The position numbers were made by a program, and so were the translations under genes. A DNA stretch of 64,000 bases. Origin: Strongylocentrotus droebachiensis. Taxonomy: Eukaryota; Echinodermata; Echinoidea; Camarodonta; Strongylocentrotidae. Below, in pieces: positions 11,922-25,100 of this stretch. The stretch spans positions 1 through 64,000 of the forward strand of contig JAVYIG010006559.1 of NCBI GenBank assembly GCA_035222895.1, read 5' to 3'. Under the pieces are notes generated by a model, which had not been told where the DNA came from, did not search any database, and worked only from the letters and a program-made list of their open reading frames with translations. Within the stretch, counting starts at the first letter, position 1; the number at the start of each line of letters is the position of its first letter.

Positions 11922-14900
11922 GGGTAAGAGAAAGCTAAATGAGAGAAAGAGGGTGAGGGGGGGAGAGAGGAGATGAGAGGAAAGAGGGGAGAGGAGGGAA
12001 GGGGGAGTGAGTGAGAGAAAAAAGATAAGAGAGAAAGAGAGAGAGAGAGTGAGAGAGTGAGAGAAAGAGAGAGTGAGAGAGTGAGAGAAAGAGAGAGTAA
12101 TAGTGTGAGGGTGAGAGTGAGAGGGAGAGGAAGAAGATACCAGCGACAGGAAAAAGAAAGGGTCTTGAGACAGCTACAACAATTTTACAAGGAAACATGT
12201 AATACAAATAATTACATATTATTAGAGAGAACAAAAAAGAAGTCATTCAAAAGCTCCTGAATTGTTTATGTCAATGCTATCTGAAGAAGAAAAAAAACAC
12301 ACAAGTGCCTTGGATGGATTAGAAGAGTTCCAAAAACAGTCGCTTATAAAAAACATATGGATTATTTCAACCAAGGCAACATCATTTGGGAACACATCCA
12401 CAACTGAGTCAAATGGTCTCAGTGGAAATGGAAATACACCCCACAAAATCATTTCCATTGCAATTGAATCTGTGATTATGCATGGCCACACCGCCCATCC
12501 ATCAATGCATAAAACAAGTCCTTCCTCTCATAGTGCAGGAGACCTAATAAAGATGCAGGGCCGATAAACACTAACAGAATACCGTCTTCCCCCATGTCTT
12601 GATCTCCGAACGAAAACACAGATGCCCCCTTGATGCAAATTTACAGTTGATGGCGTGTGGCGTAAACATCAACAAGGTTGATTTTTCAGAGATAGAAAAA
12701 AACGGGGCTGAAAAAGTGCCTGGAGTATTAGCGCCTGGATGGCCTACCGGAAGTGGAGTGAAAAACAGCCTCACTGTCTGTGATTAAGGAAGGTATCCCT
12801 GTCTGGATCTCATGAAGTATGCATGACTGCCGAGTCGGGGAATGCCGTTAGCAAATTACATGAATTAAAGAGAGGGAAATAACATAGGCATTGGAGCAGA
12901 AGACGGATAACTTGTAGGTAAATAATAAACAGTGCTTACTTGTTTGTCCTCATAAATAAAACTGAGATTGAGATTGAGGCTGAATATAGGTATAACAAAA
13001 CTTTTGTAGGACAGTGACAATTGATTGCGGGGGTGAAACAATCAACTGCTGAAGTGGTTCATGAATTAATCCAATCATCTGGCATCAGGGACACAACTAA
13101 CAAATTGTGAAGTGTATCAGCGGTGTTTATTCTAGTGTTGTTATGATTATTCTTTCACGATAACTACCTACATGTAGGGCAGTCAACCTGAACAATATGG
13201 GGCTCTGGAATCTGGTCAGTACAAGAAAATCTCTGAAGATTTGTGAATTAATTCAGCTTTTTAAAATGCTATTTGGGAAAGATCTTTGTAAGATTAGGAG
13301 AGTATGGGGATAAAGGATTCAGAATCTACAAATTTTCAAATGATTGAAACTGTTGTCATAGAAATAATGTACACAATTTTAAAATGTTTTTGTCAATCAA
13401 GTGAAAATATTTTCAATGGTGAGTTCTAGTGTACATTATATCTGAAAGTTATATTTGCCAAATATAATATTTCACAGAAATGTGAGTATCTTTCTCATCT
13501 CATGATGACTGCAAATCAAAGATATTTCAGCTAAATAAATAAAGAAAATTATTTTGACCACCGCATGTTGATATCCATCCAATTACTGGCCCTAAATGTA
13601 ACTTAAATAGAGATATCACCTGTCTGGAACCAGAATGCTTCTGGCTTTGAACAAACCATATGTCGTACTCTCACATATCAAGAAAAACATTTCCAATAAG
13701 GAAAATCATTCCCTTCATGAAGGTCACGTTCAAATTATTGCCTGGCCTCATTGTATTAAAGCAAAATATAAATAGACATTTTACTTATCATCTATTACCA
13801 TTCACGACCTCATAAACAAATGGACGTCTAGTTGAATTTGGAGAATACAAATTTGTCGATACACGACACAAACTGCTTATTCTAGAAGTGCTAGGGAGCG
13901 GCAGTGATCTCTTAGCTAGGTATGAACCTTTAACGAGACACATTAAAAGCAATCTACGTGCCCCAATTGCTACCAATCCCCCGCTTTCTCAGCTGACACC
14001 TGGCTTATGAAGCTTCAAATCTCCTGATCCCATCGTCATTATTTTCTCCTATAATTCCATCTCCCGGGCTCAAGATTTCAAGATGGCATCATTTTTTTCT
14101 CATCAAAGACTTTGGATAAATCAAATGGGGTAATACTGGATTATTTGCTCATATCATTCATTCTCTAGGGCTGATGACTTAAAGATGGCATCTTTTTATT
14201 CTCATTTCACAATTTGGAGCTCCTATGATTCTTTTGAGGCGCTGAAGAGAAGACAAAAAATAGCTCTATTTTCCTCATCACAGTTTGGATAAATCATCAG
14301 ATAATATCATTGCTCGCTGATGTTTTCTCATGGGTCAATGGCTTAGAGATGAGATTCATTGTTTCCTGATTGCAAAGAGCTAAGCAACATCATAGTGTTC
14401 ATATCTTTTGAGAACAAGAAGGGCATTCACCCTGTTAAAAGATAAAGTTAATATCTTTCTAGCTGTAAAGAAGAGCGTTATGGTGCCTCATTTCCTCTGT
14501 ATAGGTTTGTTGTGCTCTGTTAAAGTACTCGTAAAGGCGATGCCCCAATCATTAACATACGAGAAAAGGCCTACAAAGTTTTGCACTTATGTCAGTTTGT
14601 GAAACCGATAACAGTTATAGCCAGTTGAACTTAAAAGGGCATTATAGGCCCCAATCTTTTTGCAATGACATCATCAAACATATGATATCAGGATAAAAAC
14701 AATAACAAGTCCACCTAAAAATAGAACAATTTGAGATGACGGGAACAAACAGAATAGTATTATTATGTTTCAGTTAACTCCATTCCTTCTAAATACATCC
14801 TCATTGGAATGATTGTTTCATCTCATTTGAGATAAAATGAACTCCTCCTGGATTCAATAAGAGACTGATCTACTCTAATACCATTGATTGCCTGCAAGAA

Positions 14901-17900
14901 AGCTTTAAAGGCATCATTTAACATTTTTAAATCTGAGATGCATGGCCCTACGTGTTATCAGTGTCTATGATATTGTGTAATATTGAAGCCCTAAGAAATT
15001 GTGCTTCAAAATGATCATGACGTGCCTTAAAAAAGTAAAAATCTTTGAGTGACCGGTTTTACCATACTCATTTCCCCCAATAGACAGTAGTATTATAAAA
15101 ACCGTTGGGAAAACAATTTTTTGAATTTCAATTTCCAATCATAAATATCTTGATAATCAGACAGGCGATCGGCTGCTAAAAATCATGGGGTTCCTGACTG
15201 ACCTAAAGGTTTATAATTATCATTGGAGCATGAGCTAAATCCAGGATTTTATTTCAGAATCTGAGACAAAGATACCTAGTCCCTTTAAGAGCAATGTATT
15301 GTCAATGGCAGCCGATAATATTCCCTATCTGTTGGTTGCTAGGCTCTTGCATCCTCTCAATCTTTGATTGCCAGATTTGGTCCTGGTCTTGATGAGGGAT
15401 GATGAATTGAAGATGATGCCCCGGTAGCCCATTTGGAGGATGCAGTCATACTGAGGAGCACAGAATGTCGCATTTCATTAGGACTTGATTGGGCACAGTC
15501 GCAGCGATAGAGTGCACATGGCAGATTGAGATAGGGAAAAGGTAGAGGAGAGAGGGAGGGGGGAGGAGAGAGGGAGGGGGGAGGAGAGGAGGGGGAGGAG
15601 AGGAGGGGGAGGAGAGAAGGGGGAGGAGAGGAGAGGAGGGGGAGGAGGAGAGGAGAGGAAGGGAGGAGAGGAAGGGAGGAGAGGAGGGGAAGAGGAGGGG
15701 AGGAGAGGAGGGGGAGGGGAGGAGAGGAGGGGGAGGAGGGGAAGAGGAGGGGAAGAGGAGGGGAGGAGAGGAGGGGGAGGGGAGGAGAGGAGGGGGAGGA
15801 GGGGAAGAGGAGGGGAGGAGAGGAGAGGAGAGGAGGGGAGGAGAGGAGAGAAGAGGAGAGGAGAGGAGGGAGAGAGAGAGAGAGGCAGGCAGATGGAAAC
15901 ATGACAAAACAGAGAGACAGAAAGAAAGAGAGGGGAAGGAGAGGGATAAATTGGGCAGAGGGAGAGATTGTGGAAGAGAAAGAGAAAAAAAGAAAGACGG
16001 AGACAGACGAAGGGGGATGGGGAGGGAAAGAGAGAGACAGAGGAAGAGAGAGACAGAGGAAGAGAAAGAGAGAGGAAGAGAGAGAGAGAGGAAGAGAGAG
16101 AGGAGGGGAAGAGGAGGGGAGGAGAGGAGAGGAGGAGAGGAGAGGGGAGGAGGGGAGGAGAGGAGGGGAGGAGGAGGGGGAGGAGGAGAGGAGAGGAGGG
16201 GAGGAGGGGAGGAGAGGAGGGGAGGAGAGGAGGGGAGGAGGAGGGGGAGGAGGAGAGGAGAGGAGGGGAGGAGAGGAGGGGAGGAGGGGAGGAGAGGAGG
16301 GGAAGAGGAGGGGAGGAGAGGAGAGGAGAGGAGGGGAGGAGAGGAGAGGAGAGGAGAGAAGAGGAGAGGAGAGGAGAGGAGGGAGAGAGAGAGAGGCAGG
16401 CAGATGGAAACAAGACAAAACAGAGAGACAGAAAGAAAGAGAGGGGAAGGAGAGGGATAAATTGGGCAGAGGGAGAGATTGTGGAAGAGAAAGAGAAAAA
16501 AAGAAAGACGGAGACAGACGAAGGGGGATGGGGAGGGAAAGAGAGAGACAGAGAAAGAGAGAGAGAGAGAGGAAGAGAGAGAGAAAGGAAGAGAGGCAGA
16601 CACACAGAGAGAAAGTAACTCCCAAAAGAGACACTACAAGAACAAAATCAAAAGATTAGGGCACATTTCAGATGGGGATATGGAGTGGACAGAGCAGAGA
16701 ATGAAGTGACAGAAGTAAGAGAGGGAGAGAGAGAGAGTGAGATTGAGAAAAAGAGGGAACATGAGAGGGAGAGATGACAAGAAGGATTAGAAATACAGAG
16801 ACAGGGGGACTGACTACATGCAAGGGGAGAATGAAAGAGAAAGAGAGTTTAAGAGGTAAAAGGCAGCAAGGAAAAATCATTCCTCCATGGTATCTAATTC
16901 CAGAAACCTGCATTAATGCCCCACAAAAATGATGCAGCATGTATCATCTTATACAGACATTTTGAAGCGCATGCATTCATCATACTCAAATGCTAGATGT
17001 CAATATGCATTCACCCAAAGGTTGTCACAAATCAATATACATTCCTGTCATAGCTACTTGAACAGCAAAACAAACATTTTGAGAAAATAATTGACAATAA
17101 ATTACACAAAATTGGTGCTGATACATGAACTGTCACATTCAATTTCTATCAAGAATTCTTGATAATTCTATAAAAAATGATGATTACAATAAACCAATCT
17201 TATTAAAATATTTTTGAAGCCAGAAGGGCATTAATTATTTTAAAAATAAATATTTACTCCCTTTCTGGCTCTAAACAGACGATTTCTAGTTTAAATGCAA
17301 ACAGATTTCACTCAAAAATAGATTGTTCAAAATATGCACAAATGCGCAGTAAAATGACAAATTTTCACTAAAGAGTAAGTTTCTTACTAGACACAGTTCC
17401 TAGAAATTATCATTGACACCAAATTCAAACCACAAGTTTATATTCTTAAATAATATGTGTGAGAATAAGAATACATTATTTAAGAAATACCAATAATGAT
17501 CATGCTATACTACTCGTAACTACTATGGCCTGCAATACATGATCATGAACAATATTGTAGCTTTCACACATAGCATTATTCCTTAATGAATTTGCCTGCA
17601 AGCATTCAACATCACAAATATTAATTTTTGTGCGGGGATGTTTTAATCAAAATTGGAAATTAAGCCCGAGCGCCTCCGAGGATATCAGCCAGATCCAACT
17701 CTACTAGTCTACATTAAGCAGACTGACTTGGTTCGATAGTTCACATGGCATAACTTGTATCAAGACAGAGAGTGGGAATGAGACTATTAGAAAAGAAAAT
17801 GACTGAATACTAAGTTATATCTACAAAACATTGTGAGCTGGTAGTATGGTGATAGCAGGGGCATTCCTAGCAGGAATTTTCGTAGAAGGATCTACTTGCT

Positions 17901-19121
17901 TCCTACAGATATAATCTAAAGATGAAATTACATCCAAGACCCATGAATAATTCAGGAAGACTGGTAATCAATCCATTGACTCAAATTTAAGACTGCACAG
18001 CTTTCTGTTTATTCACAAGGTATTGCTCAACTTTTACCAAGTTGTCTTATCTTTCGAAAGAAGTTAGTTATATCAATAATTTCATGTCAGAGTAGATGTA
18101 CCTGTTTTCATGGAAGCAAATGAAAAACGTTGTTCCATGAAGAATAACAAAATATTAATCATAGCCATTTGCATAAATGATTAGCTGATATACAATAATC
18201 TAAATGAAATATGGATGTGGAATTTACAAGCATTGTCAACACCAATAAGCAATTAACTATATAATACCTTAACCATATCTAATATTAAAAGCTGTCTGTA
18301 TTTTAAGTCTACCTAATTTTATTGAACAAACGAAGCTAACTGTTAAAGGATATGTTATCTAAAGGTATTATACACAAAGAATGTGTGTGACAAAAAAATT
18401 AATTAGAAATGAGATACAAGAGAAAAGCTAAAGGGAGAGTTTAAGTTCTATGGTCGGTTTGTCGGTCCGTAGCTCTAGGTAGCAGACAGTCAGAAGGTGT
18501 TTATTACCACTGAATAGCTTCCACCCTTCATAGCCTACATTTAATGCGAGGTTAAATTTTACAGCTTCAAGAAAATGCACAGATCAAGTGTTTGAATTAC
18601 TTTTGCATGTGATACGCTTTCATCAATTTTGAGAATGGTCCAGATTTTATTGATGCTGCAAAAACTTGTAACACAACGATAAATTTGTAGACTTAATAAA
18701 ATTCTTTTGCTGTGAAAATATGTAATTTCTCATTAACACTTTTCAATTGTTTGAGCTAACACCCTTCTAGCTATCATCAGATGATATGTGCAGAGCTGCC
18801 AACCTCCAGAACAGAAAATCAGTAATCATGAGGCTCAAAATGAGTAATTTGGGGAATAAATCAGTAATTTCCTATGCGGCGCCATGAATCTAAAAAGAAT
18901 GGTAAGCGGATGCATGCGCGTATGATAATATCTGAATTTTTTTGTTATTTTATTCCCACAAAGTTGCTAAATATTGATTTTCAGTTCATCACAACACATA
19001 AGTTTTCAATGAAAAATTGGCTTCTATTAAGAGAATACTTGATACTTTTCAATCTTTCTCATGCAGCGAGTGTTGGATGGCCACCATACTGCACAGCACT
19101 TGCTACGATAGATCCCTATGC

Positions 19122-19176
<55 letters not shown>

Positions 19177-22100
19177 TTTTTTATTTTGTAATCCGTAATT
19201 TTTAGACAACATTCCGTACTGCCGTAATGGTCTTTAATTTCCGTACCAATTACGGGAAATCCGTACTAGTTGGCAGCTCTGTATGTGTATAAAAATAATA
19301 CTAATAAACAACAATGTGAGGAGTAGATTGAGAATCACAAGACGGTCTATTTGGACGCAAAAGGGTGTTAACACTCTTAAAATGATATGATAAGAGTTAA
19401 TGCCATTCTGGCTCCAAACACACAATAGTTGCATTCACACTGCAAGCAAAAATCATAGAACAAAAACCAAAATAAAAAAAATCCACCTCTGGAGTGTGGT
19501 TTTTGAAACTCATGCAGAAATTTCACAATTTTGTTCAGTGTGAATTACTGGTCTCGAATCATCGGTGAAAGATTCTGTTTTTTTTTCATGACACGAATGT
19601 CCTCTCTTTCGTGCGATTGACTGCAGAGCAGTGACAAGTTGCGCATGCGCACTACTCACCCCCCAAATTGGAATGGGTAAACTTTAATGGTTTTTTTCAG
19701 TGGTGTAAATGGCAGTCCCAAATATCAATGATTTTTCAAAATGGTGTTTGTGCTGTTTAAATGGGTCTATTGTATCAATTCTCCTAATATTGAGTTTGAA
19801 GTGAGCTGGAAGAGTTTATATTTTGAAAGCAAACATATTACTAGCACCACCTGTCACCATGAGTATATTATTGATTCTAGTGTAAACATGTGATAAACAT
19901 GTATATTGGAAAGTGAAGGGAGGATATCAACACTCTTTCAAAAAGAGTTCACAGAATAAACTTGTGATTTTATAACAAAAGAAATCAATCAGTACTTCAT
20001 CTATACCAGAATATTAGGAGAATACTAGAATATTATATACCGATAGAAGAGAATCATGTATGAAATGAATAGATATCCAACTAATTTGAGAATTCATTTT
20101 GACATCTGCTCTGTACAGAATCATATCGTCGCTGTTTTCACGAAGTGACGGTAGTGAAAAAAAATTGCATTCACTTTGCGTTACGATTTTTCTCACTACC
20201 GTCACTTCGTGAAAACAAGGACGATATGGCACAGAGAGAAAAGTTCATGACAGTGGCAAGTCCTGTATTTAACAGAGAGGATGTAATATATACGCTACCG
20301 CACTTTGCAGGCTTTAAAAAGTTGCTATAATTATTTAAAAAAAATGTAATAGCAGTATTGAACCTTCAGCTAGTATCCCCTCAGATTGGAGGAATATTTT
20401 TTTCTTCAAAATTATCTGTTAGAGTATTCCCCCTTCCAAGAATCCTTCAGTATTAATGTGCCTTCTCCTACGCAGGATTTGAATCTGGCAGCCTCTTCTC
20501 CAGTTAAAGGTAAAGACCAGTTTTGGAAACAACCCCCCCTCTCAAAAAATGAAATGGAAGCTCTTATTACCAATCATGTGAAAGAATGTGTTTTGACTAA
20601 TACGTGATGATACAAATTTTGCCGAGAAGCGGTCTACTTATTGACATATTTGGTAAATTAGTTTATCTATTTGGACATGATAGATATAGCGCGTGTGTCG
20701 TGCACGTGTGCGTAGTCCCATATACCGGTACATCTTTCTGTGTACAGTGCTTGTAACTTTACCAAGACTGAGCCAAATTTCTTATCATTTTAATGATTCC
20801 AGAACCTTGCAGTACACACCAATACTTATATGCTAGATGATCAACCTTTTCTGATCGATTCCACAACGTTTCCTTCACAATGCAATCACATGACCAGAAC
20901 TGATCTTTATCTTTAATAATTTCCTGAATATGCCATTAGTAGCTAATCTTGATATATGGAAACTATTTGAAAACTCCTGTACCTCTGTTTTGAAAATTTA
21001 AAACAAATGGATGGGATATGAACTTCTTGTTACAGTATGATATCATCATCGTGGCAACATTTATCTGTTTTTAGATGGCGGGACATCTTCCGAGACATGT
21101 TTTGTAAGAAAACAATATAACTTTCTGAGAGTCACTTGTATATCATCAGGTCGTCCTCTGGATATATATCGACTGCTAAGCCCCAGACAGGCGTGAAGTC
21201 ATGTGAGAAGAACACATGAAAACATAATAGAACAAGACAATGATAAGGGAATTGAGAAGAGAAGATCTTATGCTTCATACTGTGTGTGAGAGAGAGAGAG
21301 AGAGAGACCACACTGATCGTTCCCTTTTGATAACAGAATAGATTAGAAAGTCATAGCACTATGAGCACCTAATATGACAATATACCTAATATAAATACAC
21401 AATGCTTATATGTATCTTTTAATCATGCAAGGCAATTATCACAAAACCCTGAGTATGAAACCATTCTTTCGTAAGATCTGTACTGAATATCCTCTATTAG
21501 GAGCTAGGAAGGCATCAACACATATACTTAAAGGTAAAGACCAGTAATGGTCATGCGATTGCATTGTGAAAGAAACGTTGTGGAATCGATCAGAAAAGGT
21601 TGATCATCTAGCATCTAGCATCTGCAAGGTTCTGGAATCATCAAAATGATAAGAAATTTGGCCCATTCTTCGTAAAGTTACAAGCACTATACACAGAAAG
21701 ATGTATATGGGACTACCCTATCTCTCTCACCAGACCATGAGAGAAATAAATTTACCAAATATATGAATTAGTAGGCGGTTTCCCGGCAAATTTGTTATCA
21801 TCATGTATTAGTCAAAACATATTCTTTCACATGATTGGTAATGAGAGCTTCCATTTCATTTTTTGAAATTGGGGCGTTGCCAATACTGGTCTTAACCTTT
21901 AAACGGCCAGAGTTAACGCCCTTCTGGCTCTCAGCAGACATTATGGTTTATTTTTGTGCAGAAGGGCATTACACAAAGTAGCTTTATATATAATTGATAA
22001 GAATTGTAAAACAATATCTTATAGAAAAAGTACATAATATTAGTATATTATATTAAGATTAGCATATCAGCATAAGATGTGAACTTACTCTACTGTGGCT

Positions 22101-25100
22101 GTCTCCATAATCCTACCCTCCTGTTATGGTTAGAGTTAGGTCTTAATGGACCAATAGGATAAATGGCAAATGAGCCATATAGTCCCATGAGTCCTTTATC
22201 AAGACGTGGTTAGGATTTGGGATTAGGATAAGGTGTAGGGTCTAAATGTACGGTAGGACAATCTCAAAATAAGTACACCCTTGAAAACAATGCTTTTGTT
22301 TTCCAACATACAATTCCAGCTTTGTGGTGAATCGGCTTAATTTAACAACAAGGAAATTACATTCAGAGTCTAGCTGTAGACATGAAATAATTGGTTTCCT
22401 GCAAGAAGGCTGTTACTTCCATTGAGAATACATAACTCTTAGGGCCTGCAGAATTCACTTGCAATTGATACAAATTGAAAAGCTCCACATGTCTTACAAA
22501 GAAATTACATATAACTTTGGCCAAGGAATTAGCCATGAATAAAAGAGCCATTAACTTCATATATATCATAAATGTTGAAACAAATGGCACTTCATGCCTG
22601 AGTTACATACATAGAGTTGTTTGATTGTTCTGTGCCCTTTTGAAATGTGCCTTCATTGGCAGCACATTAATTTAGCTCCCATTTGAAGTGCAAATTAACA
22701 TGGAAATTGCATTTACACATTAAATGTGAAAATGAATTCCATGTTCCCCTCCAAATAGTCATAAATAAATAATTTTCACTGCCACAAAACATAATACAAT
22801 TCATAGACAGAGCGTCCCTGCCGCCCATAGAGTTGTAATGTACAACAGAAACTTAATATAATGGTTTAGTTTCCCAACTCCAGCCCCCGCATTACAATCA
22901 GCTAAAACAGATTAATGTATATTTATAGACTTGGCAATTGCATTTACACCATTACCGTGAACATTGAATTCCATCCAACCCAACATACTTTGCACGGACA
23001 ATTTACCTCAGAATGAGCCATGAATAAATCATCTTTACCCAGTCATTAAAAAAATACCAGCATGGCGGGTGGGATGTGTGGGGAGGCGGGCAGGCATGTA
23101 TCCATGTCTCGCGTGAGCGCCCATTGATTTTCTTTGGATTGTTACACGCCGGTATGCTTGGCTTGTGAGAGTAATACTAAATAGATATGAGAAGCCTCTT
23201 ATCACACCCCAGGGTATTGTAAATTAGCTCAGTGAGATGATGACGGGCTAAACGAGGCTCCTCTGAAGGGGTAGGCATTTGGGTGTGGATTGAGATGCGC
23301 TGGTAGGATAGACACCAAAGGGGCAAGGGAAGGGCGGGATATCAATGTAGTCACTAAATGCGCTCCTCTGGAGGGGTAAACACTAGAAGTAGATTGAGAT
23401 GCACCCAAAGGATAGTCACCAAAGGAGTTAGAGAAGGGAGGGATGTAGTCACTATTCGCGGCTCCTGCAGAGAGGTATACTAGTTGTAGATTGAGATGGG
23501 CTGGTAGGATAGACACCAAAGGGGCAAGGGAAGGGAGGGATATCAATGTAGTCACTAAATGCGCTCCTCTGGAGGGGTAAACACTAGAAGTAGATTGAGA
23601 TGCACCCAAAGGATAGTCACCAAAGGAGTAAGAGAAGGGAGGAATGTGGTCACTTATCGCCAATCCTGTGGAGGGTACTCTAGGTGTAGATTGAGATTGC
23701 GCTGGTAGGATAGACACCAAAGGGGCAAGGGAAGGGAGGGATATAAATGTAGTCACTAAATGAGACACCTCTCGAAGGGGTAAGCGCTTGGAGGATATTA
23801 AGATGCGCTCGGAAGATAGACACCAATGGGTGCACTAGGAGTAGATTGAGATGCACCCGAAAGATAGTCACCAAAGGAGTAAGAGCAGGGAGGGATGTAG
23901 TTGCTATTCGCGGCCTTGTGGAGAGGTATACTAGGTGTAGATTGATATGCGCTGGTAGGATAGACACCGAAGGGGCAAGGGAAGGGAGGGATATAAATGT
24001 AGTCAATAAACGAGGCTCCTCAGGAGGGGTAAGCACTATAGAAATAGATTGAGATGCATCCGAAAGATAGTCACGAAAGGGAAGGATGTAGTCACTAATC
24101 GCCAATCCTGTGGAGGGTACTCTATGTGTAGATTGAGATTGCGCTGGTAGGATAGACACCAAAGGGGCAAGGGAAGGGAATGTTTGTAGTCAATAAACAA
24201 GGCTCCTCTGCAGAGGCTAGTATTGGGAGTAGATTGAGATGCACTGGTAGGGTATTCGGAGAAGAAGATGGGTAGGAAGGGATATAGTCACTGAGTATCA
24301 GTTTTAATACCAATGAGATATCATAGAAGTCTGATGACACGCCAGGGTAGACACAATAAGCTAGAAGTGTTGATTGAGATACAGGCCACATGCACATGTA
24401 AAAGAGGGTCTGCAAGGGCTTTCGGTAGAATTTTTTTTACATTCCAATTTTTCTTTCACTGACTTTTCAAACTCTTTGCATAGCAAATATATACCACACA
24501 CATGATGAAGTCAAGTTATGATATCATAGCATGTTTTATAGAGTTGCTTACAGGTTCCAATGGTATATTTAATTAGAAATGGGGGAGGGGGGGGGGGGAT
24601 ATCTCAGCAGCCCCACTTGCCATAGACCTACTGCACGTTATAATGATTCTCCCGGGATTTCAAAATGTAGGGGAAGGTATGCTGCCTCCAGCCTGTAGTG
24701 GATTACACAAGTAGGGTAAAAGCATGAGGCCTCAATACACAAAAGAAATCCAAATTTCCTGTCATTTTATTATATTGACCATTAGCCATTTAAGAGTCTA
24801 TGAATACCAGAGAGATATGGATTTGAATCACTATGCTATATATTATAAAATGCTCATGAAAAATAGCTACCGGTAATCTAAAGTGAAGAAACATACCCTA
24901 ATAGTCGTTATCTGCAGTTAAATATATATATATTTAGAAAAAAACACACAAATCATAATGTGGACTGAATTCAAGTCACCTCTTTCACTTACTAGGGAGG
25001 GGAGACACTTAATTTGTTCAACATTTGAACTGGATACAATAAAAACACAAATTTACAAGAAAACCCGTATCGACATTGCAAAGAAAAAAACAACTCCTGG

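Noticed and set aside
12262..12567. 101-codon plus-strand ORF
   Set aside because: No recognisable domain; overlapping minus frame of similar length; no splice context. Possibly conserved non-coding sequence instead.
15357..16659. Open frames of 169-425 codons on both strands
   Set aside because: They come from the GA-rich satellite: only Ser/Pro/Leu or Arg/Glu/Gly, open in all six frames, no domain.
19027..19212. Poly-Lys or poly-Phe ORFs
   Set aside because: Translation of the long A tract within the CAGAGCTGCCAAC element.
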